A DNA stretch of 64,000 nucleotides, taken from assembly GCA_013289875.1 (NCBI GenBank), contig JABCZC010000010.1, positions 1 through 64,000 on the forward strand, in the 5' to 3' direction. Shown piece after piece: positions 17,061 to 27,318 of the stretch. The DNA comes from Acidobacteriota bacterium (GTDB taxonomy: Bacteria; Acidobacteriota; Terriglobia; Terriglobales; Acidobacteriaceae). The translations under genes were made by a program, and so were the position numbers. The notes beneath the pieces are model-generated. The model ran no database searches. It was not told where the DNA came from and saw nothing but the letters and a program-made list of their open reading frames with translations. Positions within the stretch are counted from its first letter, which is position 1, and every line of letters begins with the position of its first letter.

Positions 17061-19202
17061 TCACGACAACGCTTTTTCTGGTGAGGGTTTCGGACGGCTT
17101 ATGCGCAGCTTTCGCATTCTGTAGACTAACGAGGTGCGCTGCATTCCCAGTCGCGCTGCGGCGCCATTTCGACCGCCGACTACCCAATTGCTCGCATCGA
17201 GCGCACGGAGAATATGGTCTCGTTCTACCTCTTCAAGGCCTGTCATCGGGACGTTGACTCTCTTTTGAGCGCTGAACGGTTCCAGTTCGGAAATTGGAGC
17301 GCGCAATACCGTGTGAGGGGAAAGAATCACTGCTCGTTCTACGAAATTCTGCAACTCACGCACATTCCCTGGCCAGCGATATCGTACTAGAGCATCCATC
17401 GTCTCTATAGGAATTTGGTCGATACTCTTGTTCATTCGTCGAGCGTAGTGGGCTATAAAATGCCGCACAAGCTGCGGGATGTCCTCGCTGCGTTGCCGCA
17501 AGGGCGGGACGTGGATGGGAAACACCTTCAGCCGATAATAGAGGTCCTCGCGAAATGTCAGCTGCTTCACCATACTGGCCAAATCACGATGCGTGGCAGC
17601 GATCAGACGGACGTCAACCTTGTGCGTGCGGTTGCTGCCGAGCCTTTCGAATTCCTGCTCTTGCAGGACGCGCAGTAATTTCGCTTGAAGTTCCAGAGGG
17701 ATGTCGCCGACTTCGTCCAGAAAGAGTGTTCCCTTATTCGCAAGTTCGAAGCGTCCGATTTTCTGCGCGATCGCTCCGGTAAATGCTCCCTTTTCATGGC
17801 CGAACAGTTCGCTTTCCAGAAGCCCGAGGGGAATTGCGGCGCAGTTGAGTTTGACAAATGCCCTTTGCCGGCGGCCACTCAGATTGTGAATTGCGCGCGC
17901 AATGAGCTCTTTACCGGTTCCCGTCTCGCCCAGGATCAGCACGCTCGAATCCGTCGGTGCCACCACTGACACCAGGTCCAACGCGGTCTTCAAAGCGGGA
18001 CTCTCGCCAACAATTGCTCCGAATTCAGCGCGGATCTCCTCCTCGAGATACAGTCTCTGTTCCGCCTCTTTGTCTCTGTCCTTTATCGCAATTTCGTACT
18101 CCAGCGCATTCTCAACGGCAGTGGCAACCTGGCGGGCCACCTGTTCCAGAAAGGCAAACTCATCCTCGGCGAAAGCTCTTTCCGAGCGGCTGAAAGCACC
18201 CAAAACACCGATCACGCCCTTTCGACCGATGAGTGGTAGTTCGCATCCGGACTTCAGGCCCTCCGCCAGCACTTGCTCGAAGAAGATTTGCCCTTCGCTG
18301 TTTCCAAAACTCTCAGGGTCATGTTCGAGGTCCTCGAGTCTATTTATTAGTTGATTCTTGCCGGACAAGAAGGCTTTACCACAGGTCGAGCCCTTGATCG
18401 GAACAAGCGTGCCGTCGTGGATTGCGCCTCGACCTTCCGGGTTGTAAAGAATGGTCACCCGCAATTGGCCACCATCGGCGTGTGGCAAGAGCAAGGCGCA
18501 AAAATCACATCGCGTTACGCTAAGCAAATTTGTGGAAAGTGCCTCAAGCAAATGGCCGAGATCAAGCTTGGATGTCATGCTGTTCGTAATTCCAAGAAGC
18601 AAGCGCAGTCGATCGCGTTCATGCCGCAGCTTTTGTTCATTCATGTGCCGCTCAATTGCGATTTTCGCAATGTGACTGGCATTCTCGATCAACTGCAGAT
18701 CGGGAGCGCCAGGGCTACGCGCTTCGCGATAATGAATGGCGAAAGTCCCCAGGACTTTACCATCGCTCGTAAACAGGGGTCGCGACCACACTGCACGAAT
18801 TCCATAGGGCAAGAGCAGGTGACGATAATGATCCCAGATGGGGTCTTTGAGGATATCTGTCGCATATACCGGCTCCCTTCGATAAACAGCTGTTCCGCAG
18901 GATCCCCCTTTTGGACCAATAAGCATTGACCCTACGTGAGTGCTGAATCCGGGAAGACTGGGAGCCGCCGCGCAATGGAGTTGCCTTCCATCCTCATGAG
19001 GAAGCCAGATGCTACACAAAGTGCCTTCGCCTTGAGATTCAACCAATTGAGCAATGATCGTCAGAACTTCGGACAGGGGAGATCCAGCAAGAATCAACTT
19101 CAGAATGTTAAGTACAGACTCGCTGGAAAAGAGGGCCGACTCGTTCTGCGCCTGTTCAACTATCGATGAAAATTGTGCGGGAGACTGCGTTGCTCTCTCC
19201 AT
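17061..19202 (-). CDS. Sigma-54-dependent transcriptional activator (GAF-GAF-AAA+-Fis HTH, FhlA-like)
   Basis: Two GAF-like regions; Walker [22 protein letters not shown] motif in [24 protein letters not shown]-terminal Fis-type HTH. Confidence 0.95.
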   Translation of the reverse strand: MERATQSPAQFSSIVEQAQNESALFSSESVLNILKLILAGSPLSEVLTIIAQLVESQGEGTLCSIWLPHEDGRQLHCAAAPSLPGFSTHVGSMLIGPKGGSCGTAVYRREPVYATDILKDPIWDHYRHLLLPYGIRAVWSRPLFTSDGKVLGTFAIHYREARSPGAPDLQLIENASHIAKIAIERHMNEQKLRHERDRLRLLLGITNSMTSKLDLGHLLEALSTNLLSVTRCDFCALLLPHADGGQLRVTILYNPEGRGAIHDGTLVPIKGSTCGKAFLSGKNQLINRLEDLEHDPESFGNSEGQIFFEQVLAEGLKSGCELPLIGRKGVIGVLGAFSRSERAFAEDEFAFLEQVARQVATAVENALEYEIAIKDRDKEAEQRLYLEEEIRAEFGAIVGESPALKTALDLVSVVAPTDSSVLILGETGTGKELIARAIHNLSGRRQRAFVKLNCAAIPLGLLESELFGHEKGAFTGAIAQKIGRFELANKGTLFLDEVGDIPLELQAKLLRVLQEQEFERLGSNRTHKVDVRLIAATHRDLASMVKQLTFREDLYYRLKVFPIHVPPLRQRSEDIPQLVRHFIAHYARRMNKSIDQIPIETMDALVRYRWPGNVRELQNFVERAVILSPHTVLRAPISELEPFSAQKRVNVPMTGLEEVERDHILRALDASNWVVGGRNGAAARLGMQRTSLVYRMRKLRISRPKPSPEKALS

Positions 19203-19362
19203 GAGCTTTCCTTTCTCGGCGACACCTCCAGAAAGGAGGATGCTCCACAGCCGGGCGAGGGATCGCTGAAATATATTGGTCTGCCGATCGCTCTAACAGA
19301 TCCCAGCCTGCTGCATCTTCAAATTGTAGGACCCGGTGTCAAGTTAGATGCTCGACCAGGTC

Positions 19363-19413
19363 GGCTGGGATTCGAACCTCAGAACGGGAAGCTGAGTTCG
19401 GAAATTCCAGCCC
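19363..19413. repeat. Imperfect ~20-bp inverted repeat (hairpin/cruciform)
   Basis: Left arm ggctgggattcgaacctcag; right arm ctgagttcggaaattccagcc (reverse complement ggctggaatttccgaactcag). Confidence 0.6.
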
Positions 19414-19630
19414 CCCTTGAGCGTATTCTGCAAGATCGAGTTGACCGATCGCACAGAAATCCCGGCCAAGCCTGCGATCTGTGTCGCCGTCATATTCCGG
19501 GGGGCCAAACCAACGCAAGGAGAATGACTAATATGGAAGTCTGGTGAGAGCGAGTCGCAGCCGAGGTCCGCTGGTCTCCTTTTGCCCGGCGGCGTACACT
19601 GCGAGTTACGCAAGGTAAGGGAGGCGAGAC

Positions 19631-20767
19631 ATGGACGCTGCGACAATGGCCTCCTTCGAAAAGACCCGTAGTCTCTCGCATCAGGCAGTCCGATCTCTCT
19701 GCTACGCGCCCTTCGTTAATCTTTTCTTTGACCGGCTCGGCGACGCTCGCGTGTGCTGCTGGAACTGGAAGGTTCCGGTGGGAAATGTTCTCAGGAACAC
19801 TATGGATGAGATATGGAACGGTCCTGAGATCAATCAGCTCAGAGAAAAGCTTGCTGCCTATGAGCTTGCAAAGGGCTGTGAGTTCTGTGAGTTTCAGACC
19901 GCGGACGGCGTCCTCGGCGGCGCCAAGATGACGCAATTCGATCGCTTCCAAGTTTCTGCCCCCTCGCCGGCATGGCCAAAACAAATCGAATTCTCCATCA
20001 GCAACGCATGCAACCTCGAATGCGTTATGTGCGATGGCAATCACTCGTCGGCCATTCGCGCGCATCGAGAGAATCGCCCACCAATGCCACGTCTCTATTC
20101 CGACGCCTTTCTCGAGTCGATGCGCCCCTACCTGGCGCACCTCGCGCACGCCAAGTTCCTGGGTGGGGAACCTTTTCTGGTGACTGAGCACTTTCGCATC
20201 TGGGACATGATGCTCGAGGACGGCCTGACCACAACCTGTCATGTGACGACCAATGGAACTCAATACAACGATCGCATCCAGCGCTATCTGGATCGGCTCC
20301 GCTTTGCATTCGCCATATCGTTGGACGCTGCCACCAAGGAAACCTATGAGGTTATCCGTGTGAACGCCTCGTTTGACGAAGTCATGGCCAACAGTCGGCG
20401 ATTCAGGCAGTATGCCCGAGAACGGAAAACCGCATTCGGATTTACTTTTTGCCTCATGCGATCGAATTGGCATGAGTTCGGCCAGTTGTGCATGATGGCG
20501 GATGAGTGGGATGCGAATATGTCCGTCAATACCGTTCATAAGCCCGCCTCGCTCGGAATCTACACGCTGCCTGTGGCGGAACTTCGATTGGTCCTCGACG
20601 GACTGGAGCGTCAGGCCGGCGACCTAGACCGGCGACTGGTCCGTAACAAGAAAGTCTGGTTCGATGAGGTCGAGCGGATTCGCGCAAGAGTGCGCTCCGG
20701 CGACCGGCCGACCGGTCTGATCGTGATTGAGCCCGCTTCTCCTCGCGCGCAATCCGTCTCTGCTTAG
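19631..20767 (+). CDS. Radical SAM protein with N-terminal SPASM/twitch-like cysteine region
   Basis: CNLECVMC (CX3CX2C) plus upstream SPASM-like CYAPFVNLFF...ARVCCWNW..GNVLRNTMDEIWN...GCEFC. Confidence 0.85.
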   Translation: MDAATMASFEKTRSLSHQAVRSLCYAPFVNLFFDRLGDARVCCWNWKVPVGNVLRNTMDEIWNGPEINQLREKLAAYELAKGCEFCEFQTADGVLGGAKMTQFDRFQVSAPSPAWPKQIEFSISNACNLECVMCDGNHSSAIRAHRENRPPMPRLYSDAFLESMRPYLAHLAHAKFLGGEPFLVTEHFRIWDMMLEDGLTTTCHVTTNGTQYNDRIQRYLDRLRFAFAISLDAATKETYEVIRVNASFDEVMANSRRFRQYARERKTAFGFTFCLMRSNWHEFGQLCMMADEWDANMSVNTVHKPASLGIYTLPVAELRLVLDGLERQAGDLDRRLVRNKKVWFDEVERIRARVRSGDRPTGLIVIEPASPRAQSVSA

Positions 20768-20808
20768 CCGCACCCCGCTCGGTGATACGATTGGACCGCG
20801 GAGGGGCG

Positions 20809-21048
20809 ATGGTTACAACATTGGCCGTGAATATCATGGACGGCGACAAAGTCGTCGCTTCCCGGGAGATCAATTTCCTCGACGGCCCCCCGGACCCGTT
20901 GCCGTTTGTCGGAGACCTCATCGCTATTACTGTAGAAGGCACTGTCTTCCGCGGAAAAGTCAGCGACCGGAACTTCGATTACACCCAGTTTCAGGAAGGC
21001 AACGACGATCCCGGATTCGTCCTCACCGTGTGGGCCGACGTCCAATAG
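20809..21048 (+). CDS. Small hypothetical protein downstream of the radical SAM gene
   Basis: Internal ATG 20809 (MVTTLAVNIMDGDKVVASREINFLDGPPDPLPFVGD...); 79 aa; no recognised domain. Confidence 0.5.
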   Translation: MVTTLAVNIMDGDKVVASREINFLDGPPDPLPFVGDLIAITVEGTVFRGKVSDRNFDYTQFQEGNDDPGFVLTVWADVQ

Positions 21049-21078
21049 GCAAGGCATCTGCGGCATGATTCTGAGAGG

Positions 21079-21624
21079 ATGATGCCTATGCCCAACTCAG
21101 AAGCTCCCGAGGTCGCCGTTTCCTGGTGGCGCAGGTGGAATATCCGCAGCCGTGCCATCGACGCTTTCAAAACCGGTCTCGCCGCCGTACTTTGCTTGTG
21201 GCTTGGGCAGATTTTCAGGCTGGAGCACGGCTACTGGGCCGCCGTTACGGCCATCGTTGTTATGGGTTCCGACGCTGCGATCACCCTTGCCACAAGCCGC
21301 GACCGCATCATCGGTACCGCCATCGGAGCCACTCTGGGCTGGATCACCTGGTATCTCTGGCATGGCCACTACCTGATCTATGGACTGGCAGTGATGCTCT
21401 GCGTCTTCGTTTGCAGCACCCTGGCTTTCGAAAAAGCGGGACGCCTCGCCGCCGTGACCCTCACCATCGTCGCCCTCATCAGCATCGACGATGGTCCTGC
21501 TCAGGCTGCGCTCGCGAGATTTTTGGAGGTTGGCTTAGGAATCGTTGTTGCTTTCGCCGTCACCCTGCTCGTCTTCCCATCCCCACCCGCTAAGACGGAC
21601 GCGAAAACCCCCGCCGCCGTTTGA
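21079..21624 (+). CDS. FUSC/aromatic acid exporter-like membrane protein
   Basis: ALKTGLAAVLCLWLGQ-like segment AFKTGLAAVLCLWLGQIFRLEHGYWAAVTAIVVMGSD and several hydrophobic helices. Confidence 0.75.
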   Translation: MMPMPNSEAPEVAVSWWRRWNIRSRAIDAFKTGLAAVLCLWLGQIFRLEHGYWAAVTAIVVMGSDAAITLATSRDRIIGTAIGATLGWITWYLWHGHYLIYGLAVMLCVFVCSTLAFEKAGRLAAVTLTIVALISIDDGPAQAALARFLEVGLGIVVAFAVTLLVFPSPPAKTDAKTPAAV

Positions 21625-21661
21625 TAAGTCTGGTACATACTCTGATGTGAGGGAAACTCAT

Positions 21662-21952
21662 ATGGTCTTCGGAATCGTTTATTTAGGACTGTGGCTTGTC
21701 GCGGCATGGGTGATCAAGTCGTGGGCTGAAGCCTGGGACAAGCCCGGCCTACCCTACTTCGTCTGTTCTCTCTCCTTCACACCGCTTATGCCAGCCTTTG
21801 TGCTCCTGTTCCATGGGCCGGATCAGGAGTGGGTCGAAGGGCATGCGATTGCAGCAGGGAAGTTGAAGCGATGCTTTCGTTGCAAGGAAGCAATCCGATT
21901 CGGGGCCGTGATGTGCCGGTTCTGCGGGTCGGCGCAACCGTCGGCTGAGTAG
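21662..21952 (+). CDS. Small membrane protein with C-terminal zinc ribbon
   Basis: Two hydrophobic helices, then CFRCKEAIRFGAVMCRFCG (CX2C...CX2C). Confidence 0.6.
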   Translation: MVFGIVYLGLWLVAAWVIKSWAEAWDKPGLPYFVCSLSFTPLMPAFVLLFHGPDQEWVEGHAIAAGKLKRCFRCKEAIRFGAVMCRFCGSAQPSAE

Positions 21953-21996
21953 AGCGAACACCTCCCAAACTCTCCCAACAGGAGTAAACTGTCTTC

Positions 21997-22719
21997 ATGA
22001 GGCGCTTCGCCGCCATCGCGCTGCTCGTCGCTGGACTCGCGCTGCCCGCCTGCGCTCAGCGGGGCGGATCCCGCGGCGGATTCTCGGGACATTCTTCCTC
22101 GGGCTTTCACGGTGGATTCACCGGCTCCGCTCCTTCGGGCTTTTCCGGCAATCGCTTCACCGCTCCTCAGCGCTATACCGCCGGGCCGTCCTTACGCAGT
22201 GCGCCGTCTTTTGCGAGACCTGGATTCGGCGGATCGTATGCCCGCTCGCCGTACTACGGTGCCGGCCGCTATTCAGGAGCCCCCTATCGCAGGGTCTACG
22301 TCTGGCGTTACGGAGCCTGGTCCTCCTATCTTGTTCCCGGTTGGATTGGCCCCGGTTACCTGGGATATCCGGATACTGGCTACTATGACGATTCATCAAC
22401 CTCTGCCGGCTACGCCGCTCCCGCGTACGACGTCCAAGCAGACCAGCAGGATCAATCGCAACCTCGGGAGCCTTACTACCCCTCAATTGGCCCATCGAAT
22501 TCATCTCCCGTCCCGCAAAGCGAGGACGCGGTGATGCTCGTTTTCAAGGACGGGCGGACTCCGCTGGAGATTCACAACTACGCCCTCACCCCGACTACCC
22601 TCTATGTCCTGGACCAGCAACGCCGCGAGATCTCGGTCGAAGAAATCGATCTCGCCGCGACTCAGAAAGTGAATCGCGACGCAGGCATCGACTTTCAATT
22701 TCCTGTGACCTCGAACTAG
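21997..22719 (+). CDS. Secreted Gly/Ser/Tyr-rich hypothetical protein
   Basis: Signal peptide-like MRRFAAIALLVAGLALPACAQ; GGSRGGFSGHSSSGFHGG low-complexity N-terminal half; structured C-terminus. Confidence 0.7.
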   Translation: MRRFAAIALLVAGLALPACAQRGGSRGGFSGHSSSGFHGGFTGSAPSGFSGNRFTAPQRYTAGPSLRSAPSFARPGFGGSYARSPYYGAGRYSGAPYRRVYVWRYGAWSSYLVPGWIGPGYLGYPDTGYYDDSSTSAGYAAPAYDVQADQQDQSQPREPYYPSIGPSNSSPVPQSEDAVMLVFKDGRTPLEIHNYALTPTTLYVLDQQRREISVEEIDLAATQKVNRDAGIDFQFPVTSN

Positions 22720-22955
22720 CTGGGTAAACGTGCAAAATCGCTGAGAGCGATTCCGTACCATATCTTAGACCTGATCCCCGAAGACTGAACCATTCATAAT
22801 TTGGAAGGCTCGTAGTGAAAAAGGAGCTTTTCGAGGTGAATAAGACGAAGTACACGGCAAAGAGGATCGTAGCGGCGGTCAGGCGGAAGGAGGGTGGCCG
22901 GGCGACGAAGGGCTCTGCATTTGTAACACAGTAGTACCAAGCCTCGATCGGGAAT

Positions 22956-24737
22956 CTATGTATACGTATAGACGTCTGCCGCCGATTTCACGGTCGTGCC
23001 CACGTCCGTGTAGAGAGTGACGTCGACAGCTCCCGCCGCGTTTGGTGGGGCGTTCACGGTGATCTCAGAATCGCTGACGATCGTAAAAGTGTTCGTGTAC
23101 GCCGTGCCAAAGTCGACTGCGATAATTCCAACTCCCTGAAAGCCTGTTCCGGTGATCGTGACTAATGTGCCCCCGGCAGCCGGGCCGGACGTCGGCGAGA
23201 CGGCAGTAATCGCCGGGAACGTCGCAAACCTGAATTGTTGGGTTGCGTTCTCAACCACCGAGGTGCCCGCGAGTGCCGTAACCGTGACGCCCACGATCCC
23301 GGCCGGGTGAGCGGGCGTGATGACGTCGATTTCAGAATCGGAGACGACCTTCATTTGCGGCGCCGGTGTACTGCCAAAGTTGACGACCGCCGCCGTGGCG
23401 AGGTGAGTGCCACTGATCGTCACCGCGTCTCCGCCGGTTGCCACGCCGCCGGGCGGCGATATGCCCGTAATCGTCGGCACCTCGGGCGGATTCGCCGCAG
23501 CGGCGTAACAGGATTCCAGATTATCGAGGTTGTTGGCCAGGGAATTATCGGCGACGGTGGTGAGGTACCAGTTTTGCTCGATGACGTTGGCGCGCACGCC
23601 ATCGGCTTCCGTATAGAACGAGTTCTGTCCGCCATTAATCAGGTCGATGACGTCCGATTCGGTGAGCAGCCACCGGCCATCGGTAGCGGCGTTGCCTGGG
23701 CCGCCGACATGCGTGATATAGGGATTGCCGCTTTCGTCGCGGCCCTTGAGGACGCAATCGATCTGGAAGTCGCCAGCGGGCAGGAGTGGCGGCGGGGGCG
23801 GCGGCGGCGTTGGGATTACACAGGACTGATCCGACTGCGACCAGTATGACGTGACGGTAGTTCCGTTGACGACACCGCCTGAGGCGCAGACGTCGCAGAT
23901 TTCATTCCAGCTGGTGGAGTTGCGCGGGTTGACCTGCCAGGCGGTGCCGGCAATATCTGTCATGGATTCAATGAGCTCGTGTGTGTAGACGAAGGTGATT
24001 TGCTGAAGTGTGCCGTAGCTGATGTAAGCGAAGGCCCACTGATTTCCATACTGATCGGACGTGACAGAATGCTCACCGAATGGGCCAGTGGTGGTGTAGC
24101 CGGGCGGCATGAAGACGACGATCAGGGCGTTAATTATTCCGCCAGTGATAGATGATTCAGACCCGGGCAACGCGGGATAGGCCTTGAAGAGAGGGTCGTT
24201 GAGGTAATTGCTGACCTCGTTGGCAACATCGCTGAGGGAGAACGGGTTGTTCGGAGGATTGGCAGGTATGACGAGCGGTCCGATGGATGAAGAGAAGCCG
24301 CCGGAAAAGGGAGCCGAACCACCGGGACCGCCGACCCCGTACTGTTGGAGTTTCGAGAAGTAGTTCGTCGTGGGGTTGTTGAATCGGTCGTCGAGTTTGC
24401 TGAGTGCCAGATAGATGGCGCCTAAGCTGGGATTGAGGCTGCTACTGTTCCAGGCCGATCCCCAGAAGAGGTAGATCACATCCGCATAGGGATTCGTCGG
24501 GCCACCGTTGTTTGAGGTCGTGGTGCTGGCGGGAGCGTCGCCGGGGTTGTGGTAGTTCGTGCCCCCGCCGGAGACATCTATTGCGTCCGGAGGAGGGGGC
24601 GTGACGCCGCTCGCAGGCGTTGCGGGCACTGCGGGTGAAGCCGGGGTGAGATGCACCTGGCGATAAGGGGGGCGCGCCAGGTGATAACGCTGAGGAACGG
24701 GGTGTTTCGGATCGGGTGCGACCGGAGGTTTCGGCAT
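22956..24737 (-). CDS. IPT/TIG domain-containing protein with C-terminal tandem IPT repeats
   Basis: VPTITGISPPGGVATGGDAVTISGTHL and PAITAVSPTSGPAAGGTLVTITGTGF repeats; upstream THELIESMTDIAG resembles a metalloprotease-type site. Confidence 0.75.
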   Translation of the reverse strand: MPKPPVAPDPKHPVPQRYHLARPPYRQVHLTPASPAVPATPASGVTPPPPDAIDVSGGGTNYHNPGDAPASTTTSNNGGPTNPYADVIYLFWGSAWNSSSLNPSLGAIYLALSKLDDRFNNPTTNYFSKLQQYGVGGPGGSAPFSGGFSSSIGPLVIPANPPNNPFSLSDVANEVSNYLNDPLFKAYPALPGSESSITGGIINALIVVFMPPGYTTTGPFGEHSVTSDQYGNQWAFAYISYGTLQQITFVYTHELIESMTDIAGTAWQVNPRNSTSWNEICDVCASGGVVNGTTVTSYWSQSDQSCVIPTPPPPPPPLLPAGDFQIDCVLKGRDESGNPYITHVGGPGNAATDGRWLLTESDVIDLINGGQNSFYTEADGVRANVIEQNWYLTTVADNSLANNLDNLESCYAAAANPPEVPTITGISPPGGVATGGDAVTISGTHLATAAVVNFGSTPAPQMKVVSDSEIDVITPAHPAGIVGVTVTALAGTSVVENATQQFRFATFPAITAVSPTSGPAAGGTLVTITGTGFQGVGIIAVDFGTAYTNTFTIVSDSEITVNAPPNAAGAVDVTLYTDVGTTVKSAADVYTYT

Positions 24738-25167
24738 AAGTTTGTCCCTTGAAAAATTCGGTTCGGTCCCGCTGCTTAAGAGATTCTCGAACTAGTCGCG
24801 TCGACCGCCTTATCATTTTGCTAATCGGCAGTGTGAAAAGGGCCTTCCGTTTCCAGAGGGCCCCTTCTTCTGTCCGTCGATCTTGCAGTCGTGCGATTAG
24901 TATCTCCTGGTTGGTCTATCGCCGACAACGACGTCGCGATCGTCCACAACACGCTCACTGATTCGTTCATTCTCCAGGGTGCGGTCGGACGTGAGGTCCG
25001 AAAATCGAGTTGTCCTCGCAAGTACGATGCTTGTTCCACAAACCCTATGAACACAACCAAGCCCTGGGTGCGAGGATCTAGCCGTATCGCAGGCAAGGGG
25101 GATAGGCCAGTTTGTCGGGGTAACTTCTAACTTGCAGATACATCGATAAGCTTGCGACGGCAACGAC

Positions 25168-25935
25168 TCAGGTTCGTTTGCCTAGCAGGCGTTCGACGGC
25201 GTCGCGCTGGTAACGCGACATTCGCAGCTCTTCTCCGCTGTGCAAAAGCACGATATGGCTGCCTTGAAACCACGGTTGCACTTCGCGAATACGATGCAGA
25301 TTGACGATAGTGGAGCGGTGGATGCGGACGAAGTCGCGCGGGTCGAGTTTTTCCATCAGCGCCTGAAGGGTTTCTCGCACGTCGTAAACACGGCGTGACA
25401 CATGGAGCCGGGCATAGTTGTCTTCGGCTTCTATCCAGTCGATATCGGCGACAGGAACGAAAAGAATGCGGCCCCGCGTGGAGACGGTAAGACGCTGCGC
25501 ATAGTCGGATTGAGACCGCGTGCGATCGAGCAGAGAGAAGAGGCGCTGTGCGGCTTCCTTGTCCAGTCGGCCGAGGGAGCGGTCACGAGCACGCGCCAGA
25601 GCCCGTGAGAGCCGGTCTGCGGCAAAGGGCTTAAGCAGATAGTCGACCGCATTGGCATCAAATGCATGGAGCGCATAACGATCAAATGCAGTTACAAATA
25701 TCGTCATTGGCATCTGCTCGACACCGATGGTTTCAACCACGCGAAAGCCGTCCATCTCGGGCATCTGCACATCGAGAAAGACCAGATCGGGTTGGGTGCG
25801 GCGGATGGCGTCGATGGCGGATTCTCCGTCGCCGCACTGGCCGATGACGCTGACGCCGGATTCGCTCCTGAGCAGGCGCAACAACGCCTTGCGGGCGAGG
25901 ACTTCGTCGTCGACAATGAGGGCTCGCAGACTCAT
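25168..25935 (-). CDS. LytTR-family response regulator
   Basis: REC domain LIVDDEVLARKALLRLL...DLVFLDVQMPEMDGF; C-terminal LytTR IDWIEAEDNYARLHV...RIHRSTIVN. Confidence 0.95.
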   Translation of the reverse strand: MSLRALIVDDEVLARKALLRLLRSESGVSVIGQCGDGESAIDAIRRTQPDLVFLDVQMPEMDGFRVVETIGVEQMPMTIFVTAFDRYALHAFDANAVDYLLKPFAADRLSRALARARDRSLGRLDKEAAQRLFSLLDRTRSQSDYAQRLTVSTRGRILFVPVADIDWIEAEDNYARLHVSRRVYDVRETLQALMEKLDPRDFVRIHRSTIVNLHRIREVQPWFQGSHIVLLHSGEELRMSRYQRDAVERLLGKRT

Positions 25936-27110
25936 GGGACAGCTTCGACGGTGGGTCTCGACATTGTCGTCTGGTCGCGCCGCGCGGGAATAAAGATGCG
26001 TGCGACAGCACCCCGAGGCCCGCGTGAATGGAGAATTAGCAAGGCACCGACGCCGTAGAGTTGCTCAAGGCGGGCTTTGGTGTTACGAAGACCGACGCCG
26101 CGAAGAAAGAGCCGTTCACCGGTGTCATCGACGACGCTGTTCGCGTTCCTCACTTCGAGTTCCAGGCCGCCATTTTCGGTGCGCGCATGGATTTCGATGG
26201 AGTCTCCGCCTTTATGCTTGCCGATACCGTGACGAATGGCGTTTTCGACGAGCGGCTGCAGCAGCAGCGGGGGCACCTGATAATTGAGAGTAGAGGCATC
26301 GGCGTGGATTTCGACAGTAAGGCGATCGCCAAAGCGCTGACGCTGAATGCCGACGTAGAGATCGAGAAATTCAAGTTCGCGCGAAAGAGAGATTTCGTTT
26401 GTTCCCATCTGGTCAAGCGAGATGCGTAGTAACTCGCTTAGACGAAGGAGCACATCTTCGGCTGCGCGCGGATCCTCCTGCACGAGCGTAATGGCGGCCT
26501 GGAGGGTGTTGAAAAGGAAGTGGGGCTGGAGTTGCATGCGCAGCATCTCGAGCTCGGCCGAAGCGAGGCGCATTTCCAGCTGCGCCTGACGCAGGTCGCG
26601 CAGACGGATTTGCTCGCGCAGATGGAGGAAGCCCGCGATGGCAATGATGATCCAGTAGGCAAGTATGCCTAGCCGGCCTCGATTCTCGAGAGAGCCGAAG
26701 ATCAGAGACAACAGCGGCGAATGCACCTCGTGATCGAGCGTGTAGATCCATCCGGCCACGCCACGAAATACAACTTGAATGAACACGCAGGCAAGGCATG
26801 CGAACGCGTGGGGAACGAAAATGCGTCTCGGCCAGTTCGTTCTATTGATGGGATGGTGGCGCGCCAAAGCGAGAACGGCAGGCGTGAGGAACGCCCACGA
26901 ATACCAGTTGAACGCAGCCCAGGTCAGGTAGTGAGAGAGCGGGAGAATGTAGCCTTGCATCGCATCCGCGATGAAAACCAATCCGCTCTCAAGGACGACA
27001 ACCCCCGTCCAGCAGCCGATGGAGATGGGCAGCTGCGCCAGGTAGGCGTCAATGCCCAGAGTTCTGAAACGCCACTCTTTGTTTGGCGCGATGGATGGAG
27101 ATTGTTGCAC
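25932..27110 (-). CDS. Sensor histidine kinase, LytS/YehU type
   Basis: LRMQLQPHFLFNTLQAA phosphoacceptor motif; LLLQPLVENAIRHG; GVGLRNTKARLEQLYG; 4-nt overlap with the response regulator. Confidence 0.95.
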   Translation of the reverse strand: MQQSPSIAPNKEWRFRTLGIDAYLAQLPISIGCWTGVVVLESGLVFIADAMQGYILPLSHYLTWAAFNWYSWAFLTPAVLALARHHPINRTNWPRRIFVPHAFACLACVFIQVVFRGVAGWIYTLDHEVHSPLLSLIFGSLENRGRLGILAYWIIIAIAGFLHLREQIRLRDLRQAQLEMRLASAELEMLRMQLQPHFLFNTLQAAITLVQEDPRAAEDVLLRLSELLRISLDQMGTNEISLSRELEFLDLYVGIQRQRFGDRLTVEIHADASTLNYQVPPLLLQPLVENAIRHGIGKHKGGDSIEIHARTENGGLELEVRNANSVVDDTGERLFLRGVGLRNTKARLEQLYGVGALLILHSRGPRGAVARIFIPARRDQTTMSRPTVEAVP

Positions 27111-27318
27111 CGTTTTTCCCGTCTCTTCTTTCCCGATTGCTTCTTTATAGACCCTTCGGTGAGCGATCGGCGCGCGGAATTGCAGCGCATGAGAACGGTC
27201 TTACGATTCGCCCTATCTCTTGGACGATTCGCCCCAACAAATACCGATTGGACATTTTGGAGTGTGGCCAGAAGCGCCTCTCTGCGTAATCTCATGCCAG
27301 TCAGGGAGGCGTTAAAAC

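Noticed and set aside
19363-19432. tRNA gene suggested by GGTTCGAATCCCAG on the minus strand
   Set aside because: The T-stem does not pair properly, and no acceptor, D or anticodon arms can be built; explained better as an inverted repeat.
19344-19646. Minus-strand ORF with an HTH-like stretch (MTATQIAGLAGISVRSVNSILQ), possibly an IS remnant
   Set aside because: Only about 50 plausible residues, overlaps the inverted repeat and the start of the radical SAM gene; no transposase catalytic core or terminal inverted repeats seen.
20025-20309. Long antisense ORFs throughout (for example inside radical SAM, gltB, argH and GH13 genes)
   Set aside because: High-GC shadow ORFs opposite clear genes; low-complexity Arg/Pro/Ser-rich translations without domains.
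22815-22934. 39-aa plus-strand ORF VKKELFEVNKTKYTAKRIVAAVRRKEGGRATKGSAFVTQ resembling an IS3 OrfA N-terminus
   Set aside because: Too short and the resemblance is weak; no OrfB or insertion-sequence ends nearby.
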